A stretch of DNA of 64,000 nucleotides, from NCBI RefSeq assembly GCF_020026305.1, contig NZ_CP075691.1:6138001-6202000 (forward strand). Direction: 5' to 3'. Positions 35,552 to 43,788 of the stretch are shown here, piece after piece. This DNA is from Streptomyces sp. 135 (GTDB lineage: Bacteria > Actinomycetota > Actinomycetes > Streptomycetales > Streptomycetaceae). The first letter of the stretch is position 1, and each line of letters begins with the position of its first letter. Below the pieces are notes generated by a model. The model was given only the letters and a program-made list of their open reading frames with translations. It had not been told where the DNA came from and did no database searches. Made by a program: the position numbers and the translations under genes.

Positions 35552-35914
35552 GTGAACGACCCGCATGAGCGGAAGAAGGGCGCGGACGGGGCGGTGCTTG
35601 CGGGCAAGCGCCTGCACCTCAGCCCCCTGGCGGACCGAGCCGGCCTCGCGGTGGCCGGTGAGGTCTGCCTGCCCACGCACATGGTGTGGGAGCAGGCCCT
35701 GGAGCGGGTGGCCCAGCGGCACCACGGCTCCTACCACTTCGACCTCTCGGCACTGACCTTCATCGACATGGCCGGAGCCACGGCCCTGGCGTTGACCGCT
35801 CAGGGCCTGAACGGCGAGCAGCGGCTCGTTCTGGAAAGTCCGCCACCTGCCCTGAGCCGTCTGCTGGAGCTGTTCTGGCCCAATCTGCCTGCAATCGAGG
35901 TGGCCACGTCATGA
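35552..35914 (+). CDS. STAS-domain protein without the usual phospho-serine
   Basis: About 120 residues. GTG 35552 is preferred because GGGAGGA lies at 35541-35547; a GTG at 35465 overlapping the phosphatase stop is in frame and would add 29 basic residues. The STAS core DLSALTFIDMAGATALAL aligns with SpoIIAA-type antagonists, but the Ser after the Asp in the usual D-S/T-x-G is Met. It ends in ATGA with the next gene. It should still bind a partner but may not be controlled by phosphorylation at that site. Confidence 0.85.
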   Translation: MNDPHERKKGADGAVLAGKRLHLSPLADRAGLAVAGEVCLPTHMVWEQALERVAQRHHGSYHFDLSALTFIDMAGATALALTAQGLNGEQRLVLESPPPALSRLLELFWPNLPAIEVATS

Positions 35915-36843
35915 GTGCCATGACCGAGACCGAACCCTTCGTCCACCCCGCGCTGTTCTACCGGGGGGAGCGGGAGTACGTGGCGGGCACCGTACCGTTC
36001 GTCGAAGAGGGGCTGGACGCCGGCGAGGCGGTGGCCGTGTCGGTCCCCGGCCCCAATCTGGAACTCATCCGCGACGAGTTGGGCGCACGGGCCGCGCAGG
36101 TGAAGCTCCTCGACATGACGCAGGTGGGGCGCAATCCCGGCCGGATCATCCCGCGGGTGCTGCGCGCCTTCGCGGATGCCCATCCCGCAGGGCGGGTGCG
36201 GATCATCGGCGAGCCGATCTGGGCCGGGCGCTCCCCGACGGAGTACCCCGCCTGCGTCCAGCACGAGGCGCTGATCAACCTCGCGTTCCAGGGCCGGGCG
36301 GTGACCATCCTCTGTCCCTACGACGTGGAGCGCCTGGAAGAGACGGTCCTGGCCGACGCGTATGCCACGCACCCCACGATCATCGAGGCCGGTGCGCAGG
36401 GAACCAGCGCGGCCTACGCCCCCGAAGCGGTCATCTCCCGTTACAACGAGCCGCTGACCGCACCCGGTGACGTGCCGCAGATGCCCTACACGGCGAAGAC
36501 GCTGCCCGACGTACGGCATTTCGCCACCGGCCGGGCTGCCGAGCTGGGCCTGCCCGAGCCCCGGCTGCAGGATTTCGCCCTCGCCGTCGCCGAGCTGACG
36601 ACCAACAGCGTGGTGCACGGGCGGGGCTCCGGTGCGCTGCGGGTCTGGCGCCAGGACGACTCCGTCGTGTGCGAGGTGCGGGACGCCGGGCTCCTCACCG
36701 ACCCGCTGGCCGGCCGCTGCCCTCCGCCGCCGGGCCAGGCCGGGGGCCGGGGGCTGCTGCTGGTGAACGTGGTCGCCGACCTCGTCCGCGTCCACACCGC
36801 TCCCGGCGAGGGCACGACGATCCACGGTTACTTCCGCTGCTGA
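35911..36843 (+). CDS. MEDS-domain anti-sigma-type ATPase (RsbA-like)
   Basis: 310 residues from ATG 35911. The N-terminal half is a MEDS/DcmR-type sensory domain (HPALFYRGEREYVAGTVPFV, RIIGEPIWAGRSPTEY). The C-terminal 115 residues form an RsbW-type ATPase with ELTTNSVVHG (N box), VRDAG (G1) and GRGLLLVNVVADLV (G2), but without the His of a sensor kinase. Such proteins bind a sigma factor or STAS antagonist and can phosphorylate the latter. It is the last gene of the four-gene operon. Confidence 0.88.
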   Translation: MSAMTETEPFVHPALFYRGEREYVAGTVPFVEEGLDAGEAVAVSVPGPNLELIRDELGARAAQVKLLDMTQVGRNPGRIIPRVLRAFADAHPAGRVRIIGEPIWAGRSPTEYPACVQHEALINLAFQGRAVTILCPYDVERLEETVLADAYATHPTIIEAGAQGTSAAYAPEAVISRYNEPLTAPGDVPQMPYTAKTLPDVRHFATGRAAELGLPEPRLQDFALAVAELTTNSVVHGRGSGALRVWRQDDSVVCEVRDAGLLTDPLAGRCPPPPGQAGGRGLLLVNVVADLVRVHTAPGEGTTIHGYFRC

Positions 36844-36915
36844 CCGTCGATGACACGTCCGGTGTGGGCTGCCGTGGGGCGCCCGCGCCGGACGCGGAGG
36901 GCGCCCCGGCCGGGC

Positions 36916-37320
36916 TCAGCCCTGGACCTCGGAGGGGTCCATCCACATGAACTCCCAGGTGTGGCCGTCCAGGTCGTCGAAGCCGCGGCCGTACATCGTG
37001 CCGTAGTCCTGCACCTTGCCGGGGGTGGCACCGGCGGCGATCGCCTTGTCGACGATCTCGTCGACCTTCTCGCGGCTCTCCGCGCTCAGACACAGCAGCG
37101 CCTCGCTGGTCTTCGTGGAGTCCGCGATCTCCTTCTCGGTGAAGTCCGCGTAGCGCTGCTTGCCCAGCATCATCGCGACGATGGTGTCGCTGATGACCAC
37201 GCACGCGCAGTCGTCCGTCGTGAACTGCGGGTTGATGGTGTAGCCGAGCTCCGTGAAGAACTTCTTCGTCGCGTCGACGTCGTTCACGGCGAGGTTCACG
37301 AAGATCATCTGCTGGTACAT
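36916..37320 (-). CDS. VOC (glyoxalase/bleomycin-resistance fold) protein
   Basis: 134 residues beginning MYQQMIFVNLAVNDVDAT and ending GHTWEFMWMDPSEVQG, the beta-alpha-beta-beta-beta pattern of one VOC unit pair. Likely metal ligands are few: the late Glu in TWEFMW is present. This subfamily often carries lactoylglutathione-lyase annotation without proof. It stands alone, convergent with the anti-sigma-type gene. Confidence 0.85.
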   Translation of the reverse strand: MYQQMIFVNLAVNDVDATKKFFTELGYTINPQFTTDDCACVVISDTIVAMMLGKQRYADFTEKEIADSTKTSEALLCLSAESREKVDEIVDKAIAAGATPGKVQDYGTMYGRGFDDLDGHTWEFMWMDPSEVQG

Positions 37321-37465
37321 GAGTGTCTCTCCCGGTGAGGTGCGAGTCCGTGTGCGTGTGCCGTAGGCGTTTGCCGTAGGCGTTTGCCGTACGCAGGGTT
37401 AGACGCGTGTTCGACACCGAACTCATCGCTCGCCGTGAAGTTTTTCGTACGAATTTTTCAGGGGC

Positions 37466-38640
37466 TCAGGGGCTCAGGGGCAGTGCCGCCAGCTCCGCCA
37501 CGACCCAGGTCAGCGGGGCGAACACGGCGGTGAGTGTGCCCGCCCGCAGCGCCGCTGAGCCGCGGAGCATGGTCGCGGGCGCCCCGAGCCGCAGCAGCGC
37601 GGCGGTCGTGTGCGCGCGGGACTGCCGGGCCTCGACGGCGGTCGTGGCCAGCGTCAGCACGGCGCAGCCCGCGACGAGCAGCGCGCCCAGCGCGGTGAGC
37701 GGCCCGACGCCGGGGAGGGGCCCCGCGTACAGGACGACCGAGGCGTACGCGCTCGACGCCACCGCGCACAGCACGCCGAGCGGTCGGCCGATGCGGCGCG
37801 CCTCCTCTTGCAGGACGCGCCCGGCGAGCAGCCGCATCGCGCCGGGCCGCACGGCCTGGAGCACCCGGCCGCAGAGGTAGGTCAGGCCCGGCCCGGCGAG
37901 CGCGAGGCCGAGCGCGGTCAGGGCCCATCCGGCGAGGACGCCCACGGAGGCGCCACTGGCCCCGCCCGGCATCCTGAAGCCGGCGCCCGCCACGCTCCCC
38001 GAGCCGCTCGCGTACGTCTCCACGGCGAGGCCGGCAGCGAGCAGCGCGACGCCCCACGGCAGACCGCTCGGCGCCGGTGCCGGGGCGGCTTACCCTCGGC
38101 ACCCTCGTCACCACGGGGCCGCGCCCCTGCCTTGCCGGGCCGGGGCCGCAGCGCGGTGGCGCTCGCGGCCGAGGCGGCGAGGGGGACCACGGTGAGCAGG
38201 GTCAGCGCGGCGGCGAGCGGCAACGGCCGGTCGCCGGCGAGCAGTCCGGCCGCGGCGCCGTCGAAGGGCAGCCCCGACAGGTCACCGCGCAGATGCAGGA
38301 AGAAGAGCAGCGCCAGCAGGGAGCCGAGGGTGCAGGCCACCGCCGTGGAGATGCCGGCGAGCACCATCAGGCGCCCGGGGCCGAGCCCCACGGCGGAGAG
38401 CCCGGGGCGCGGGCGGGTACCGGGGTCGGTGCGCGCCACGGCGACGGCGAAGTACACGGTCGCGGCGATGGGCGCGACGCACCAGGCGAGACGCAGCACG
38501 GAGCCGGTGCCCGGGTACTGCATCGCGTACGCCAGGGTGCACAGGAGCAGGAAACCGGTACCGGCGGACGCGGCGGCGACGAGCAGGCGCCGCACCTGCA
38601 CGCCCGGGTGCGCCCCACGGGCTAGACGGAGAGCGAGCAC
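37466..38640 (-). pseudogene. frameshifted multi-pass membrane protein, probable ABC permease partner
   Basis: Two reading frames are needed. Residues from 38640 give four hydrophobic segments (LLVAAASAGTGFLLLCTLAY, LMVLAGISTAVACTLGSLLA). From about 38080 downward the first frame turns into Arg/Cys-rich nonsense, while a second frame picks up LPWGVALLAAGLAVETYA and four more membrane segments to the stop at 37466. The total length, 1175 bp, is one base short of a multiple of three. A single missing base between about 38060 and 38092 explains it. It overlaps the ATPase gene end by 19 bp. A sequencing error is possible. Confidence 0.7.
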
Positions 38641-39893
38641 GCGGCCCGGCCTTCCGCCTCGGAGACGCGGGGAGCTCCGCCGTTCCCCGGGGCTGGGGTG
38701 TCTGGGGTGGGTGATGGCTCGGGCGTGGCGGTGGCGGTGGCGGCGTCGGGAGAGGCAGGGACCGCGGAAGCCTCGGCAGGACTCGCGCCCTCGGCGACGT
38801 CTGAAGGGTCGGCGGTGCTCGACTTGTGCGAAGGGCTCGAAGCCGTGGGGGTACGCGAAGTGCTCGCGGGAGCCGCCCCGGCGGAGCTGGAAGCGCGGGC
38901 TCGGCGCGGACCCTTCTTGGCCTTCCCCGGAGTCGAAGCCGCGGAGGCCCCCGAAGCCTTCCCGGAAGCCGAAGCCGCAGCCGAAGCCGCGCGGGAGCCC
39001 GAAGCCCGCGCTCGGCGCGAAGCCCGCTTGGGCGCGGCCCCTGCCGCCTGGCCTGCACCACCGGCACCACCGGCACCACCGGCATCACCGGCATCACCGG
39101 CATCACCAGCACTGGAGGACGCCCCCGCACCCCCAGTCACCGTCGTCCCCGCCGTCGCCGTCGAGCCCCCCTCGGCCGTGCCGTCCTCGGCGGGCGGGAG
39201 CTGCACCGTGCTCACCCGGCGGCCGTCGAGCAGCGCGGCGGTGCGGTCGGCGAGGGCGGCGAGGTCCGGGTCGTGCGTGGCGAGGACGACCGTGATGCCG
39301 TGCGAGCGGGCCGCGGTCATGAGCGTGCGCAGCACATGCGCGCGGTCGGCGCGGTGCAGCGGCGCCGTGGGCTCGTCGGCGAAGATCACCGACGGCGTGG
39401 TGGCCAGCGCGCGGGCGACGGCGACGCGCTGGCGCTCGGCCTGGAGGAGGGCGTGCGGGCGCTTGCCGGCGCAGCCGCCGACGTCGAGGCGCTCCAGCCA
39501 CTCCTTGGCGGCGGGCTTGGCGGCGCGGTGAGAGGCGCCGCGCAGCATCAGCGGCAGCGCGACGTTCTCCCAGGCGGTGAGTTCGGGCACGAGGTGCGGC
39601 GCGGGGTCGATCCAGCCGAAGCGGTCGCGGCGCAGGCGTTCGCGCACGCGCCGGCCCATCGTGTGGACGGGGGCGCTGTTGAACCACACCTCGCCCTGCT
39701 GGGGGAGCAGTTGGCCCGAGAGGCAGCGCAGAAGAGTCGTCTTGCCGCTGCCGCGTGGACCGGTGACGGCGAGGATCTCACCCTCGCGGACACCGAGCGA
39801 GACGCCGGTGAGAGCGGGGGAGCCATTGTGTGTGACATGCAGTGCGCGTGCCCACAGCACGTCGTTGTCCGGCGGGGCCACCATGGCGTACAC
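38622..39893 (-). CDS. ABC transporter ATP-binding protein with low-complexity tail
   Basis: 423 residues. The ATPase part (1-235) resembles the MacB/LolD group: Walker A GPRGSGKT, Walker B VIFADEPTA and switch His in LATHDPDLA. The signature loop, usually LSGGQ, reads LLQAERQRVAVARAL and is degenerate. After residue 240 there are about 180 residues of Ala/Ser/Pro/Gly sequence, partly coded by 9-bp repeats. The 3' end overlaps the frameshifted permease gene, so the pair may no longer form a working exporter. Confidence 0.85.
   Translation of the reverse strand: MYAMVAPPDNDVLWARALHVTHNGSPALTGVSLGVREGEILAVTGPRGSGKTTLLRCLSGQLLPQQGEVWFNSAPVHTMGRRVRERLRRDRFGWIDPAPHLVPELTAWENVALPLMLRGASHRAAKPAAKEWLERLDVGGCAGKRPHALLQAERQRVAVARALATTPSVIFADEPTAPLHRADRAHVLRTLMTAARSHGITVVLATHDPDLAALADRTAALLDGRRVSTVQLPPAEDGTAEGGSTATAGTTVTGGAGASSSAGDAGDAGDAGGAGGAGGAGQAAGAAPKRASRRARASGSRAASAAASASGKASGASAASTPGKAKKGPRRARASSSAGAAPASTSRTPTASSPSHKSSTADPSDVAEGASPAEASAVPASPDAATATATPEPSPTPDTPAPGNGGAPRVSEAEGRAACSLSV
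39056..39109. repeat. six 9-bp tandem units in the ABC ATPase tail
   Basis: Three copies of CACCACCGG are followed by two of CATCACCGG and one CATCACCAG. On the coding strand they give GDAGDAGDAGGAGGAGGAG. The period keeps the frame. Confidence 0.93.
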
Positions 39894-39996
39894 CTCGGTT
39901 CAGATCAGTTGCCTCCCCCGTACGGGGGAACGAAGGCGGGGCCGATCGGTCACTGGGCACGCTATGGATTCGGGCGGACTTGCCAGGAAAGGACGC

Positions 39997-40040
39997 GGCC
40001 CGGAGGCGCCCGTTCTCACTCGAACGGTCGCCTCCGGGCC
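39997..40040 (-). terminator. hairpin downstream of the aminotransferase gene
   Basis: GGCCCGGAGGCG (39997-40008) pairs perfectly with CGCCTCCGGGCC (40029-40040); an inner CCGTTC/GAACGG pair extends it within the loop. It lies between the aminotransferase stop and the ABC ATPase start, both on the minus strand. Confidence 0.7.
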
Positions 40041-40077
40041 GGTGTTGATCAGACCATCATGCGCGATCCGCTGACGG

Positions 40078-41457
40078 TCAGAGCTTCGTCCACGCCTCCG
40101 TGAGCACCTGCCGCAGGATGCCCTCGATCTCGTCGAAGGTCTCCTGGGTGGAGATCAGCGGCGGCGCCAGCTGGACGACCGGGTCGCCGCGGTCGTCGGC
40201 ACGGCAGTACAGGCCGTTGTCGTACAGCGCCTTGGAGAGGAAGCCGTACAGGACGCGCTCGGTCTCCTCGTCGTTGAACGTCTCCTTGGTGGCCTTGTCC
40301 TTCACCAGCTCGATGCCGTAGAAGAAGCCGTTGCCGCGGACGTCGCCGACGATCGGCAGGTCGTGCAGCTTGCGCAGGGTCTGGTAGAACGCGTCCTCGT
40401 TGTCCAGGACGTGCTGGTTCAGGCCCTCCTTCTCGAAGATGTCGAGGTTGGCGATGCCGACCGCGGCCGACACCGGGTGGCCGCCGAAGGTGTAGCCGTG
40501 CAGGAAGGTGTTGTCACCCTTGTAGAACGGCTCGGCGATCTTGTCCGAGATGATGCACGCGCCGATCGGGGAGTAGCCCGAGGTCATGCCCTTGGCGCAG
40601 GTGATCATGTCCGGGACGTAGCCGAACTTGTCGCAGGCGAACATCGTGCCGAGGCGGCCGAAGGCGCAGATGACCTCGTCCGAGACGAGCAGCACGTCGT
40701 ACTTGTCGCAGATCTCGCGCACGCGCTGGAAGTAGCCGGGCGGGGGCGGGAAGCAGCCGCCCGCGTTCTGCACCGGCTCGAGGAAGACGGCGGCGACCGT
40801 CTCCGGGCCCTCGAAGAGGATCTCCTGCTCGATCTGGTCGGCGGCCCAGCGGCCGAAGGCCTCGGGGTCATCGCCGTGGATCGGGGCGCGGTAGATGTTG
40901 GTGTTCGGCACCTTGTGCGCGCCGGGGACCAGCGGCTCGAAGGGGGCCTTGAGCGCCGGCAGACCGGTGATGGACAGGGCGCCCTGCGGGGTGCCGTGGT
41001 AGGCGACCGCGCGCGAGATGACCTTGTACTTCGTGTGGTTGCCGGTGAGCTTGTGGTACTGCTTCGCCAGCTTCCACGCGGTCTCGACGGCCTCGCCGCC
41101 ACCGGTGGTGAAGAAGACCTTGTTGAGGTCGCCGGGCGCGTAGTCGGCCAGGCGCTCCGCCAGCTCGACGGCCTTCGGGTGGGCGTAGGACCACACCGGG
41201 AAGAAGGCGAGCTCCTGTGCCTGCTTGTAGGCGGTCTCGGCGAGTTCGTGACGGCCGTGTCCCGCGTTGACGACGAAGAGGCCGGAGAGGCCGTCAAGGT
41301 ACTTCTTGCCCTTGTCGTCGTAGATGTAGGTGCCCTCGCCACGCACGATGGTGGGAACGGGCGCGTTCTCGTACGACGACATGCGGGTGAAGTGCATCCA
41401 CAGGTGGTCGTAGGCGGTCTGGCTGAGGTCCTTGCTCACGGCTATCGGGTTCCCCAC
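40078..41457 (-). CDS. class III aminotransferase (putrescine/diamine type)
   Basis: 459 residues. PLP-binding features are Asp260 in LLVSDEVICAFGRLG and Lys289 in DMITCAKGMTSGYSP; GGGEAVETAWKLA binds the phosphate. The pattern matches omega-amino acid and putrescine-pyruvate aminotransferases. Setting beside two aminobutyraldehyde-type dehydrogenases and an Lrp regulator suggests it turns putrescine or another diamine into the aminoaldehyde. GTG 41457 overlaps the lrp gene end by 16 bp, so the two are co-transcribed. Confidence 0.9.
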   Translation of the reverse strand: MGNPIAVSKDLSQTAYDHLWMHFTRMSSYENAPVPTIVRGEGTYIYDDKGKKYLDGLSGLFVVNAGHGRHELAETAYKQAQELAFFPVWSYAHPKAVELAERLADYAPGDLNKVFFTTGGGEAVETAWKLAKQYHKLTGNHTKYKVISRAVAYHGTPQGALSITGLPALKAPFEPLVPGAHKVPNTNIYRAPIHGDDPEAFGRWAADQIEQEILFEGPETVAAVFLEPVQNAGGCFPPPPGYFQRVREICDKYDVLLVSDEVICAFGRLGTMFACDKFGYVPDMITCAKGMTSGYSPIGACIISDKIAEPFYKGDNTFLHGYTFGGHPVSAAVGIANLDIFEKEGLNQHVLDNEDAFYQTLRKLHDLPIVGDVRGNGFFYGIELVKDKATKETFNDEETERVLYGFLSKALYDNGLYCRADDRGDPVVQLAPPLISTQETFDEIEGILRQVLTEAWTKL

Positions 41458-41987
41458 ATATAGGTCTGCTTCTTGAGCTTGAGGTAGACGAAGCTCTCGG
41501 TGGAGCGCACGCCGGGGAGGGCGCGGATGCGCTTGTTGATGACGTCGAGCAGGTGGTCGTCGTCTTCGCAGACGATCTCCACGAGGAGGTCGTGCGAGCC
41601 CGCGGTCATCACCACGTACTCGGCCTCCGGCATGGCGGCCACGGCGTCCGCGACCGGGTCCACATCGCCCTCGACGTTGATGCCGACCATCGCCTGCCTG
41701 CGGAAGCCCACGGTGAGCGGGTCCGTGACGGCGACGATCTGCATCACGCCTTGGTCGAGCAGCTTCTGGACGCGCTGGCGCACGGCCGCCTCGGAGAGGC
41801 CCACGGCCTTGCCGATGGCGGCGTACGGACGGCGTCCGTCCTCCTGGAGCTGCTCGATGATCGCCAGAGAGACGGCGTCCACGGGAGGGGTGCCGTTCCC
41901 ACTGCCGCTGCCGCCCGGATTGCCGGTGCGGGAGCTGCGGGGGTTACTGGGGTCTGCGCTGCGACTGGCCACGACCTCACTGTGCAC
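41442..41987 (-). CDS. Lrp/AsnC family transcriptional regulator
   Basis: 181 residues. A Ser/Gly-rich N-terminus of about 35 residues precedes the helix-turn-helix (AIIEQLQEDGRRPYAAIGKA, AVRQRVQKLLDQG) and a RAM ligand domain (AEYVVMTAGSHDLLVEIVCE). It is transcribed with the aminotransferase and away from the dehydrogenase at 42153, so the 165-bp gap between them is the likely operator. Polyamines or amino acids are plausible effectors. Confidence 0.92.
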   Translation of the reverse strand: MHSEVVASRSADPSNPRSSRTGNPGGSGSGNGTPPVDAVSLAIIEQLQEDGRRPYAAIGKAVGLSEAAVRQRVQKLLDQGVMQIVAVTDPLTVGFRRQAMVGINVEGDVDPVADAVAAMPEAEYVVMTAGSHDLLVEIVCEDDDHLLDVINKRIRALPGVRSTESFVYLKLKKQTYMWGTR

Positions 41988-42152
41988 GACGTCTCGTCAC
42001 TTCCGCAAGGCCAGATCGATGAAATTCGTTGTCTGGGACTCCGATACTCACGGATTCCGCAGTTCTGGGGCGCCGGGTATGTTGAAAGCGTCGGTGCAGC
42101 GACTAGGGTGGGAGTCTCAACCACTGGACATCTGACTTGGAGGGCCGCGGAA
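41988..42152. promoter_or_regulatory. divergent promoter region of lrp/aminotransferase and dehydrogenase
   Basis: 165 bp between divergent starts. GGAGG at 42139-42143 is the ribosome site of the dehydrogenase. It should hold the Lrp operator; no clear palindrome stood out to me. Confidence 0.4.
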
Positions 42153-43592
42153 GTGACCACCGAGCTGCGCCGTCTGCGCAACTACATCAACGGAGAATTC
42201 CGGGACGCGGCCGACGGACGGACCACCGAGGTGATCAATCCGGCGACCGGCGAGGCCTACGCCACCGCGCCGCTGTCCGGCCAGGCCGACGTCGATGCGG
42301 CCATGAAGGCCGCCGCCGACGCGTTCCCCGCCTGGCGCGACCAGACGCCCGCCGAGCGGCAGAAGGCCCTGCTGAAGATCGCCGACGCGTTCGAGGAGCG
42401 GGCCGAGGAACTCATCGCCGCCGAGGTCGAGAACACGGGCAAGCCGATCGGACTCACGCGGTCCGAGGAGATCCCGCCCATGGTCGACCAGATCCGCTTC
42501 TTCGCGGGCGCGGCCCGGATGCTCGAAGGCCGCGCGGCCGGCGAGTACATGGAGGGCCTCACCTCCATCATCCGCCGCGAGCCGATCGGCGTCTGCGCCC
42601 AGGTCGCGCCGTGGAACTACCCGATGATGATGGGCGTATGGAAGTTCGCCCCGGCGCTCGCGGCCGGTAACACGGTCGTGCTGAAGCCGTCGGACACCAC
42701 CCCCGCCTCGACCGTCCTGATGGCCGAGATCATCGGCTCCATCGTGCCGCCCGGCGTCTTCAACGTCGTCACGGGCGACCGCGACACCGGCCGCCTGATG
42801 GTGGAGCACCCGACCCCCGCGATGGCCTCCATCACCGGCTCCGTGCGCGCCGGCATGCAGGTCGCCGAGTCCGCGTCCAAGGACCTCAAGCGGGTCCACC
42901 TGGAGCTCGGCGGCAAGGCTCCGGTCGTCGTCTTCGAGGACACCGACATCGCCAAGGCCGTCGAGGACATCTCGATGGCGGGCTTCTTCAACGCCGGCCA
43001 GGACTGTACGGCCGCCACGCGCGTGCTCGTCCACGAGGCCATCCACGACGAGTTCGTGACGGCGCTCGCCAAGGCCGCCGCCGACACGAAGACCGGGCAG
43101 CCGGACGACGAGGACGTGCTCTACGGCCCGCTCAACAACGCCAACCAGCTGAAGCAGGTCTCCGGCTTCATCGAGCGGCTGCCCGCGCACGCCAAGGTCG
43201 AGGCGGGCGGTCAGCGGGTCGGCGAGAAGGGCTACTTCTACGCCCCGACCGTCGTCTCGGGCCTCAAGCAGGACGACGAGATCATCCAGAACGAGGTCTT
43301 CGGACCCGTCATCACCGTCCAGTCCTTCACGGACGAGGCGCAGGCCGTCGAGTACGCGAACGGCGTGGACTACGCGCTCGCCTCCTCGGTGTGGACCAAG
43401 GACCACGCGCGCGCGATGCGGATGTCCAAGGTGCTCGACTTCGGCTGCGTGTGGATCAACACGCACATTCCCCTCGTGGCGGAGATGCCGCACGGCGGGT
43501 TCAAGAAGTCGGGCTACGGCAAGGACCTTTCGGCGTACGGGTTCGACGACTACACCCGCATCAAGCACGTGATGACGTCCATCGAGGGCTAG
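42153..43592 (+). CDS. aminobutyraldehyde dehydrogenase family protein
   Basis: 479 residues from GTG 42153. Aldehyde dehydrogenase residues are Asn155 in VAPWNYPM, Glu251 in HLELGGKAP and the catalytic Cys285 in AGQDCTAATR. The closest family by eye is gamma-aminobutyraldehyde dehydrogenase, oxidising 4-aminobutanal to GABA with NAD. It is divergent from the lrp-aminotransferase operon and followed by a strong terminator. A second paralogue lies at 55052. Confidence 0.9.
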   Translation: MTTELRRLRNYINGEFRDAADGRTTEVINPATGEAYATAPLSGQADVDAAMKAAADAFPAWRDQTPAERQKALLKIADAFEERAEELIAAEVENTGKPIGLTRSEEIPPMVDQIRFFAGAARMLEGRAAGEYMEGLTSIIRREPIGVCAQVAPWNYPMMMGVWKFAPALAAGNTVVLKPSDTTPASTVLMAEIIGSIVPPGVFNVVTGDRDTGRLMVEHPTPAMASITGSVRAGMQVAESASKDLKRVHLELGGKAPVVVFEDTDIAKAVEDISMAGFFNAGQDCTAATRVLVHEAIHDEFVTALAKAAADTKTGQPDDEDVLYGPLNNANQLKQVSGFIERLPAHAKVEAGGQRVGEKGYFYAPTVVSGLKQDDEIIQNEVFGPVITVQSFTDEAQAVEYANGVDYALASSVWTKDHARAMRMSKVLDFGCVWINTHIPLVAEMPHGGFKKSGYGKDLSAYGFDDYTRIKHVMTSIEG

Positions 43593-43614
43593 TCGCCTCG
43601 GGCGGCGTGGGCCC

Positions 43615-43632
43615 GCGCCCCTGACGGGGCGC
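43615..43632. repeat. 18-bp palindrome, copy 1
   Basis: GCGCCCCTGACGGGGCGC, a perfect 7-bp stem with a TGAC loop, occurs here and identically at 57986-58003. Both copies follow genes of the polyamine locus. Confidence 0.9.
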
Positions 43633-43665
43633 TCCCGCGGCGGCTTAATTCGTGTGACCGCCGAT

Positions 43666-43699
43666 CCGCCCCCGCGTACCGTTGCGTACGCGGGGGCGG
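43666..43699 (+). terminator. terminator after the first aldehyde dehydrogenase gene
   Basis: CCGCCCCCGCGTAC (43666-43679) and GTACGCGGGGGCGG (43686-43699) form 14 perfect pairs around a 6-nt loop. A T-rich stretch (CTTCCTTCTTTCTTCTT) follows at about 43709-43728. Confidence 0.8.
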
Positions 43700-43788
43700 C
43701 TCCGTGGTGTGCTTCCTTCTTTCTTCTTATGCAAAAAGATCCGTAGCGCACCCACTTCCCGCCCCCGCTTTTTCTCTGCACCACGGGG

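Noticed and set aside
37610..39295. Plus-strand open frame across the ABC pair
   Set aside because: Arg/Pro/Ala-rich shadow of the minus-strand genes. No motif.
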